In this document: in pieces, positions 57,358 to 64,000 of the stretch | How the letters are laid out: each line of letters opens with the position of its first letter | How positions within the stretch are numbered: the stretch's first letter is position 1 | Assembly (NCBI GenBank): GCA_963576565.1 | Contig: OY755038.1 | Coordinates: 206,557,013-206,621,012 of the forward strand | Direction of reading: 5' to 3' | Length of the DNA stretch: 64,000 bases | From: Aspidapion aeneum | Lineage: Eukaryota; Arthropoda; Insecta; Coleoptera; Brentidae | Translations under genes and position numbers: made by a program | The notes under the pieces: model-generated | What the model was told of the DNA's origin: nothing | Databases searched by the model: none | What the model saw: only the letters and a program-made list of their open reading frames with translations

Positions 57358-59189
57358 TAAGGTATTTTTAATGCATATTTTCGAAATTTAATTAAATATT
57401 ATTTTGTTATATTTAACGTCGATATATTATACAAACTCAACAACGTATATTTTGGGATATCTTATTCGACCCACCTTGTACATTACAAACACCTAATAAA
57501 ATTATTAAAAAATAAATGAGCAAAAAGCTTAAAGCTTTTTAAAATTCAATAAAATCCCCTTTCAAGACGTTTAATTAACATCTTTTGAAAAACTGCAAAA
57601 AAAAATTGTTTGAAAATATTAAAAGTTGCAAGTTTTCGCTTTGATGCTTAAATCCCTTTTAAAAGTCTTAAAAATTTGTTTGAAAACTAAAAAAAAAAGA
57701 GTTTTTAAAACTGTAAAGAATAGGCGTGCCAAAAAGTCGATAAAATATAATCCTATTTAAATTTTATAATGGCACTGTCAAAAGATTCATTTTTTTGATA
57801 CTTTCCCATTTGTACAACTACTTGTATCAATCATGTAATATTGTGATCAACAACTAACCTCTCCACAGAGTATCTATTTTTAAAAGTAGGGAAAAAGAGA
57901 AATATCCCTCGAATACCCACACCTGATTAATCCCCCCCCTCCCGTTCTTATGGCCGCCACTGTCTGTATATAACATTAAGACTTTTCAAACTCTTGTTTT
58001 AAAATTCCAAAGACTCCATTTTATTAATAAAAGTATGTTTCGTAAAAGTTTACTTTTATCCGATAAAAATTTAACAAAGAAAACAAAAAAAATACAAAAA
58101 GAAAACTTTTACGTTTATTTAGGTAAAAGAAAGCGCCTGAAAAATTGAAGTTGATTCACGAACATTTTTCATAAGAGCATTAATAATAAAATGTATATAC
58201 GAATTTTTTATGACGATTCCCACATGAGAAAACGCAAAACACAGCATTCAGTCCAATTCAGAAGTGGAATACAATAATTGTACTAGCTTATTGTGGCTAC
58301 TGTAACATGTGGCTGCTTTGACGGAATGTTTTGTGCTACTAATTTGTCTAACAATTTAAATTGAATGATAAAAGAACTAAAACATGATTTATAATTAATT
58401 TAATCTCGAAATGGAAATTGGCGGTTCTTGGAGGAAGCACTACTATAAGTAATTTTCCTCTTTGGAACTTTAATAATAATGAAAGTAAAAAACAAAAGAA
58501 AGTTTAATAATAATGAAAGTAAACTTTTTTTATTATCTCCATCATGTTCAAACTCTTTCGTTGTTTTGTTGTAAATATATTTCTTTGACAACTTTTAAAC
58601 GTTGATTGAAAACTGTAATTGAAAACAACTCTACTTTGCATCTCCCGCCTTGAGTCAGAGATGCGTCGACATCGAAATCCGTTTCAAGTAAAAATTACAC
58701 AAAATGTTTTTAAAAAATTGGAAATATTTTGTCAAATTTGTTTCCCGTTTCAAACTTTAAATTTATAAGATGTTTTAGATACGATTAGATTAGCCAAATA
58801 CAATTTTTATAAAAATATAGGCAATCCTGAAAATCTTTCTAAAAACAAGTTGCTAGTTGCCATATAGGTAAATGATGCTTGTTGATTTTGAAAACAATAT
58901 CAAAATAAAAAAATATAAAATCTTATAAATGGTTAAAGGTTTTCAGAGCAATCTCGGGAGTTTCTTCATTTTTCTCACTTTTTTTTTAAGTCAAAGCTAC
59001 AATCTAAACTTTGTCCATCAACAGTCCCTTAATTTAGGATGCCAGCTGTATGTATCTGTAATTATCTTTGTTTTTCCTAAAGCGATAATTTATACTGCAT
59101 TAATGCATTTTAATTTTTCTCAAGCTCAGCCGGGGCCTTAGTTTGTAAGTTATTACTATCCTTAATGGATGTATTTTTTAATTTATTTT
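57358..59189. other. Intronic sequence without a recognised gene
   Basis: Long AT-rich stretch. Minor features: a 24-27 bp direct repeat of the tttaataataatgaaagta type near 58469 and 58503. The open frames at 58400-58591 and 58929-59141 show no family motif. Confidence 0.45.
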
Positions 59190-59436
59190 TTTTGTAAATT
59201 CTGTGCTTATCCATCTAATATGAGACGCGGTTTTCTTTTCACGTTTTTTCGGGTATTTCTGACAAAGCGATTGCTCATTTGATATTAGGGAAGAAGTTTA
59301 ATATTTGTTTTAATAAAAGCTCTTTCCGTAAAGATGAAAACCTAAGCAAAAGTAAGAAAAATAAAGGAGAACGTTAATTTTAAATTTTTAAATTAGAAAT
59401 AAATCCTTAGTTGTAAAAAAGTAATTTTTTAACAAA

Positions 59437-59740
59437 CGTGAAATTTAGTACCCGTGAATTTAAAAATCAAACAAGTTTCGTAGCTATGGGTAAAAAGGAG
59501 TTTTCGTTTCTCTCATAATTTCTAAAAAAAAAATAATACTAACAAACGTGAAATTTAGTACCCGTGAATTTAAAAATCAAACGTTTTGTGGCTAATTGGG
59601 TGAAAAGGAGTTTTTGTTTCTCTCATATGTTTTTTTTTTAGAAAAATAAAGTAAAACTCCTTTTCACCCAATTAGCCACGAAACTTGTTTGATTTTTAAA
59701 TTCACGGGTACTAAATTTCACGTTTGTTAGTATTATTTGG
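59437..59740. repeat. Hairpin of ribozyme-repeat termini
   Basis: Terminal sequence of the hammerhead repeat occurs twice inverted (59437-59520 and 59541-59625: aacaaacgtgaaatttagta, cccgtgaatttaaaaatcaa, aaaaaggagttt) and once direct (59650-59740: aaaactccttttcacccaat to tgaaatttcacgtttgttag-like text). The second and third form a long hairpin of about 80 bp arms with a small loop near 59635. An equivalent, slightly shorter hairpin lies at 60765-61000 in unit 2. Inverted terminal pieces at the 5' side are a known feature of Penelope-like insertions. Confidence 0.75.
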
Positions 59741-60032
59741 CTTAAAAATTCCGCTGATTGAGGCTCACGTGTCTGATGGCGGGTAAAAACGCTAATCAGC
59801 GTTGATCTGGCCTGAATGACAGAAGAGCTGTCGTAGGTCACGGATGGTTTGTTTCTTTTTATTTGCAATCGATCTCTTCATTGATCGATATGTATAGCAG
59901 TTTATTTTCGCCTGCTCTTGTTCTAGTTTCTCTCGTATCTCGGTAGATGGCGCTTCTTGCGAGAGTTTTCTCACTATTTACATAGGATTAGAGACAAAAC
60001 CATCTAATTAACTTCGCAAGGGTGTCACATTG

Positions 60033-60095
60033 ACCAAGCGGTGTTCTGAGGAGTCCCATAAGGACGAAACAGTTAATTGTCAACACTTATTAGGT
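60033..60095 (+). ncRNA. Type I hammerhead ribozyme, copy 6 (intact core)
   Basis: Stem I ggtgtt/aacact with one terminal G-U; core ctgagga at 60046-60052; stem II gtcc/ggac with loop cataa; gaaa; stem III acagttaattgt with one G-U; predicted cleavage after c60081. Core bases complete. Confidence 0.85.
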
Positions 60096-61298
60096 GTCCA
60101 TTAAGGTTAAGCTTTCAAGCTACCCACGGAAAAATATGAGAGAAACAAAAACTCCTTTTTAACCAATTAGCTACAAAACTTGTATAATTGTTATTTTTTA
60201 GATAAATTTTAATTATGAAAATACAGCATAAAGCCAATTTTTTACTGTTCGACAATGACTAAGGTCTCTAAAACTCTTAAGATCGAGATTTCGACTAAAA
60301 GTCATAAAAAGTTGTTATAAGATAAGATATATAATAGAAAAATAAAATAAAATTTGAACTATCGTGGTTTATAGAACAAAAATTGAATTGTGAAGGTCAC
60401 TTTACCTTGTCATTTTTCTATAACTTTTGAAACACCCTCTATAATTTGTTTTAGCATTTTTTGTTTTCTAATTTTAGCTTTTTACATTTTTTTGTTCTAA
60501 AAATTATTCGGTATTTATTTTTTTGGAAATTCTGTGCCTATCCATCTAATATGAGACGCGTTTTTCTTTTCACGTTTTTTCGGGTATTTCTGACAAAGCG
60601 ATTGCTCATTTGATATTAGGGATGAAGTTTAATATTTGTTTTAATAAAAGCTCTTTCCGTAAAGATGAAAATCTAAGCAAAAGTAAGAAAAATAAAAGAG
60701 AACGCTAATTTTAAATTTTTTAATTAGAAATAAATCCTCAGTTGTAAAAAAGTTATTTTTTAACAAACGTCAAATTTAGTACCCGTGAATTTAAAAATCT
60801 AAGAAGTTTCGTGGCTAATTGGGTAAAAAGGAGTTTTTGTTTCTCTCATATTTTTCTAAAAAAAATAATACTAACAAACGTGAAATTTTCTAATATATTT
60901 TTTTTAGAAAAATAAAGTAAAACTCCTTTTTACCCAATTAGCCACGAAACTTGTTTGATTTTTAAATTCATGGGTATTAAATTTCACGTTTGTTAGTATT
61001 ATTTGGCTTAAAAGTTCCGCTGATTGAGGCTCACGTGTCTGATGGCGGGTAAAAACGCTAATCAGCGTTGATCTGGCCTGAATGACAGAAGACCTGTCGT
61101 AGGTCACGGATGGTTTGTTTCTTTTTATTTGCAATCGATCTTTTCATTGATCGATATGTATAGCAGTCTATTTTCGCTTGTTTTTGTTCTAGTTTCTCTG
61201 GTATCTCGGTAGATGGCGCTTCTTGCGAGAGTTTTCTCACTATTTACATAGCATTAGAGACAAAACCGTCTAGTTAACTTCGCAAGGGGGTCACATTG

Positions 61299-61361
61299 AC
61301 CAAGCAGTGTTCTGAGGAGTCCCATAAGGACGAAACAGTTAACTGTCAACACTTATTAGGT
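61299..61361 (+). ncRNA. Type I hammerhead ribozyme, copy 7 (intact core)
   Basis: Stem I agtgtt/aacact perfect; core ctgagga at 61312-61318; stem II gtcc/ggac with loop cataa; gaaa; stem III acagttaactgt perfect; predicted cleavage after c61347. The distance to the copy 6 site is 1,266 nt, because the tandem unit here includes non-LTR sequence as well. Confidence 0.9.
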
Positions 61362-62340
61362 GTCCATTAGATCTTGGACCCCCGTGAGGTTAAGCTTTCA
61401 AGCTACCCACGGAAAAATATGAGAGAAACAAAAACTCCTTTTTACCCAATTAGCCACGAAACTTGTTTAATTGTTATTTTAAAGATAAATTTTGTTTATG
61501 AAAATACAGCAAAAAAACAAAACAATTTTTTACTGTTCGACAGTGACTAAAGTCTCTAAAACCCTTAAGATCGAGATTTCGACTAAAAGTCATCAAAAGT
61601 TGTTAGAAGATAAGATATATAATAGAAAAATAAAATAAAATTTGAACTATCGTGGTTTATAGAACAAAAATTGAATTGTGAAGGTCACTTTACTTTGGCA
61701 TTTTTCTATAACTTTTGAAACACTCTCTATAATTTGTTTTTACATTTTTTGTTTTTTAATTTTAGCTTTTTACATTGTTTTGTTCTAAAAATTATTCGGT
61801 ATGTATTTTTTTTGTAAATTCTGTGACTATCCATCTAATATGAGACGCGTTTTTCTTTTTACGTCTTTTTGGGTATTTCTGACAAAACGATTGCTCATTT
61901 GATATTAGGGATGAAGTTTAATATTTGTTTTAATAAAAGCTCTTTCCGTAAAGATGAAAACCTAAGCAAAAGTATGAGAAATAAAAGAAAACGCTAATTT
62001 TACATTTTTAAATTAGAAATAAATCCTCAGTTGTAAAAAAGTTGTTTAAGATAAATATAGATTATGAAGATACAGCAAAAAACCAATTTTTCACTGTTCG
62101 ACAGTCACGAAAGTCTCTAAAAGTCATATAAAGTTTACTTAAATAAGATCAAACTGAAATAGAAAAGTAAAATAAAATTTGAAAAGTCATGGTTTATAGA
62201 ACAAAAATTGAGGCACTATACTTTGGCATTTTTCTGTAACTTTTGAAACACCCTTTATAATTTGTTTTTGCATTTTTGTTTTTTAATTTTAGCTTTTTAC
62301 ATTGTGTTCCAGTTGATGTTTTAAATTTTTTTCGGTATTT

Positions 62341-63059
62341 TTTGGAATATTCTCTCCTTGTTGAAAAAATCAATGTTAAAAAATGTAGAGTCATGTCATG
62401 GCGATAGCGAGAACACGAATGACAAATTTAATTTTTGTCGTATGAACTTGATAAGGTTTCCATAAGGTTAAACTTTTTAATTTAATTTTATTTTACATTA
62501 TTTCGAACACATACCCCCTCAAGATCAAGTTAATGTTATTTTTTTGGTAGGCTTTAAACATTAAAAAGATTTTCAAATTTTCGTTTATTTGTGTTAAGAA
62601 AATTAAATTAAATAATTTCTTTTATTATGAAATAAATATTTTGCCGTGTTTTTATGCATCAACTTTTGGAGTGCCTCATTCCTGTTTATTTTTACTGAAA
62701 CTTCGAATAACTCGATAAAATGGTCATTATTTAAATTGAATTCATATTCAGAGCTTTTAGGGCTAACCCTTCAATTATTATTTTATATTGTGTCACGCAC
62801 CTTTTGTCTTTTGGTTTTGTTTTTTCTTTTTCGTTTGTTTTTTACCCCAATAACCAATAAATATATAGAATCAAAAAAGTAACGGGGTATTGTGTAACCC
62901 ATTGACTATCGTGTTTCGTATTTTAAAGACTGTCCATTAATTTCAATATCTTACCATGTATTTGTTTGAAACTAGACAATGATTGAGTAGTACGTATCTC
63001 TAACCGTTTTCAAGTGTAAACTAAACAATCCAGGCTACTACATATACTACTTGGTGTGC
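62341..63059. other. Sequence between the tandem units and the Penelope-like element
   Basis: AT-rich, no recognised gene. Immediately 3' (on the - strand) of the Penelope coding region, so part may be its 3' untranslated tail. The open frame at 62646-62882 is hydrophobic by composition only. Confidence 0.4.
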
Positions 63060-64000
63060 AGTCAGGTGTGACGGCCCGCCCCCTTTTTTTTTTAATCCCA
63101 AGACGCTTGTTTTCCTTAAGGAGTCGTTTCGATATGTTTGGTATGTCCCTGCTTGGTTGACTGAAAACTTATTTATTCTGCATTATCAACGCAGCTTCAA
63201 TAAACTTTCGTTTTCGCTAATGCGACTCCTTATGCTTCAGACCATTGAATCCTGTGATCATTTGACCATGCATGATCCGCTAAACCGGATTTTTCAATAT
63301 CCCCTAATTGGGTACTTTTTAGATGTTCATTTACTCTAACCTGAAGAGGGCGTTTCGTTTCACCTACATGTGATTTACCACACTCACACGGGATTTGGTA
63401 AATACATTCCTTATTATTTGAGGGATTTTCTGGTTTTGTTTTAGTTACAAAACTCTTTATCGTATTTCCCGATAAAAATACTGTTTTTATTTTATAGTGT
63501 TTGGTTATTCGTCTTATATTTTTTAAAATCCCTTGAACATATGGAATATTAACACCCAACGTAGTAATGTTTTGAGAATTTGCAACATTTGGTTTGTTTT
63601 TAATTTTAGAGATCGTTGAGTTTAATAATTTCTCGGAATAACCATTTTATCTTTTTTAATGTTATAGATTTCTGTGGTTAATTCTTCATTATTACTACAA
63701 ATATTTACGGCTCTTAAATACAAACTTCTTATAACTCCTTGTGTTGTAGCAACAAATTGATTAGACTTAAAATTTAGGTACTGTCCCGTCTGTGTTCCCT
63801 ATATACACTGGTTTGAATGTTTCTGTCTATTCGTTTAACAAGAACATCCAAAAAAGTTAGGGCCGAATCCTTTTCAATTTCCATTGTGCATTTGATTGTT
63901 GGTCAAACACCGTTCAGATGGGGTAGAATAGGGGGGGAATAGGGCCACATAGTAAATGTGTCATCCATGTATCATAGCCATAGTTTTGGCTTGACTCTTG
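63060..64000 (-). pseudogene. Penelope-like retroelement: RT C-terminus plus GIY-YIG endonuclease, truncated by the window
   Basis: On the - strand, from the window end inwards. The RT catalytic motif C is YMDDTFTMWP (63971-63942). Then TMEIEKDSALTFLDVLVKRI and SVYREHRRDST (about 63890-63790), the conserved block after the RT active site of Penelope-like elements. After stops and frameshifts, VNIPYVQGILKNIRRI and the GIY-YIG domain follow in the frame 63559-63230 (ECIYQIPCECGKSHVGETKR, then LQVRVNEHL and IEKSGLADHAWSNDH). The C-terminus continues in another frame as KRKFIEAALIMQNK and VFSQPSRDIPNISKRLLKEN to about 63070. At least four breaks, so inactive. Penelope-like elements pair this RT with a GIY-YIG nuclease and carry hammerhead motifs in their terminal repeats. 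Confidence 0.92.

Larger units (their letters stand above)
59190..62340 (+). repeat. Three large tandem units (about 1.3 kb), two carrying hammerhead ribozymes
   Basis: The landmark ctgtg..tatccatctaatatgagacgc occurs at 59201, 60532 and 61821 (periods 1,331 and 1,289 bp). Each unit runs through gggtatttctgacaaa, aataaaagctctttccgtaa and aattagaaataaatcc. Units 1 and 2 then contain an inverted hairpin of ribozyme-repeat ends, a ribozyme repeat, and the tail from gttcgaca(a/g)tgactaa to gaaggtcactttac. Unit 3 (61821-62340) goes directly to the tail: the ribozyme part is missing. This gives the order unit 1 full, unit 2 full, unit 3 deleted. Confidence 0.88.
37525..64000 (+). other. HNRNPK: hnRNP K intron, at least 26.5 kb, continuing past the window
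   Basis: Starts at the consensus donor gtaagt. No later hnRNP K exon (rest of KH2, RGG-rich part, KH3) was recognised before the window end. Its minimum length is therefore 26,476 bp if no exon was missed. Filled with the elements listed below. Confidence 0.6.

Noticed and set aside
59638..61240. - strand open frames of 60-76 codons conserved between the two ribozyme units
   Set aside because: Their conservation is explained by the DNA repeat itself; they run antisense through the hammerhead repeat and have no protein motif.
37525..64000. Search for the next hnRNP K exon (rest of KH2, KH3)
   Set aside because: No segment with recognisable KH2 C-terminal sequence flanked by splice sites was found; a short exon could still have been missed by eye.

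Overview
The window is eukaryotic nuclear DNA, very AT-rich and intron-like, and almost certainly from an arthropod. The best guess is an insect with a large genome, such as a big-genome beetle or bug; the sequence does not fix the species. No bacterial-style genes are present. The only host gene I can support is an hnRNP K homologue (Drosophila bancal family) on the + strand. Three small internal exons (2067-2110, 22980-23052, 37411-37524) join with matching phases into one reading frame. That frame covers the end of KH1, the KH1-KH2 linker and the start of KH2 with its GKGG loop. They are separated by introns of 20,869 and 14,358 bp. A third intron starts at 37525 and, as far as I can see, runs to the window end. 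The upstream exons (KH1 GxxG loop) and the downstream exons (rest of KH2, KH3) were not found and probably lie outside.

The rest is intron packed with transposable elements, many nested. (1) Non-LTR retrotransposon wreckage: a CR1/Jockey-like endonuclease (12476-13050, -), an RTE-like endonuclease-RT (about 13740-15230, +), RNase H and zinc-knuckle tails (28727-29047 -, 31330-31500 +, 46170-46990 +), and three copies of one endonuclease-RT family (52370-53200 +, 54110-55084 -, 55431-56230 -). (2) DNA transposons with readable ends. hAT elements with 8-bp target duplications lie at 9914-10453, 26697-27128, 40608-43302 and 51405-51892, with a decayed transposase-bearing copy at 23217-25167. Tigger/pogo elements with TA duplications lie at 20739-21347 and 35116-36075. 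Long-TIR elements with 9-10 bp duplications (MULE-like) lie at 7601-8235 and 16898-18013. (3) Large foldback (inverted repeat) elements, the biggest at about 18030-20230. (4) Tandem duplications at 27589-28316 (364-bp unit) and about 37750-39229 (739-bp unit).

The most interesting content is a family of roughly 500-bp repeats carrying a type I hammerhead ribozyme. There are seven copies in four places (33.75 and 34.25 kb; 42.05 and 42.56 kb; 57.1 kb on the - strand; 60.0 and 61.3 kb). Five have an intact catalytic core and two share a C-to-U change at the first core base. At 41748-42767 two head-to-tail units with no coding sequence sit inside a hAT element, flanked by an 8-bp duplication. 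This is the layout of an animal retrozyme or an LTR-only Penelope-like insertion. A Penelope-like element itself (RT motif YMDDTF followed by a GIY-YIG domain) lies on the - strand at 63060-64000 and runs off the window end.

Working picture: one long host gene whose introns have been inflated by hAT, Tigger, foldback, LINE and Penelope/retrozyme insertions. One foldback element ends only 50 bp before the KH2 exon.
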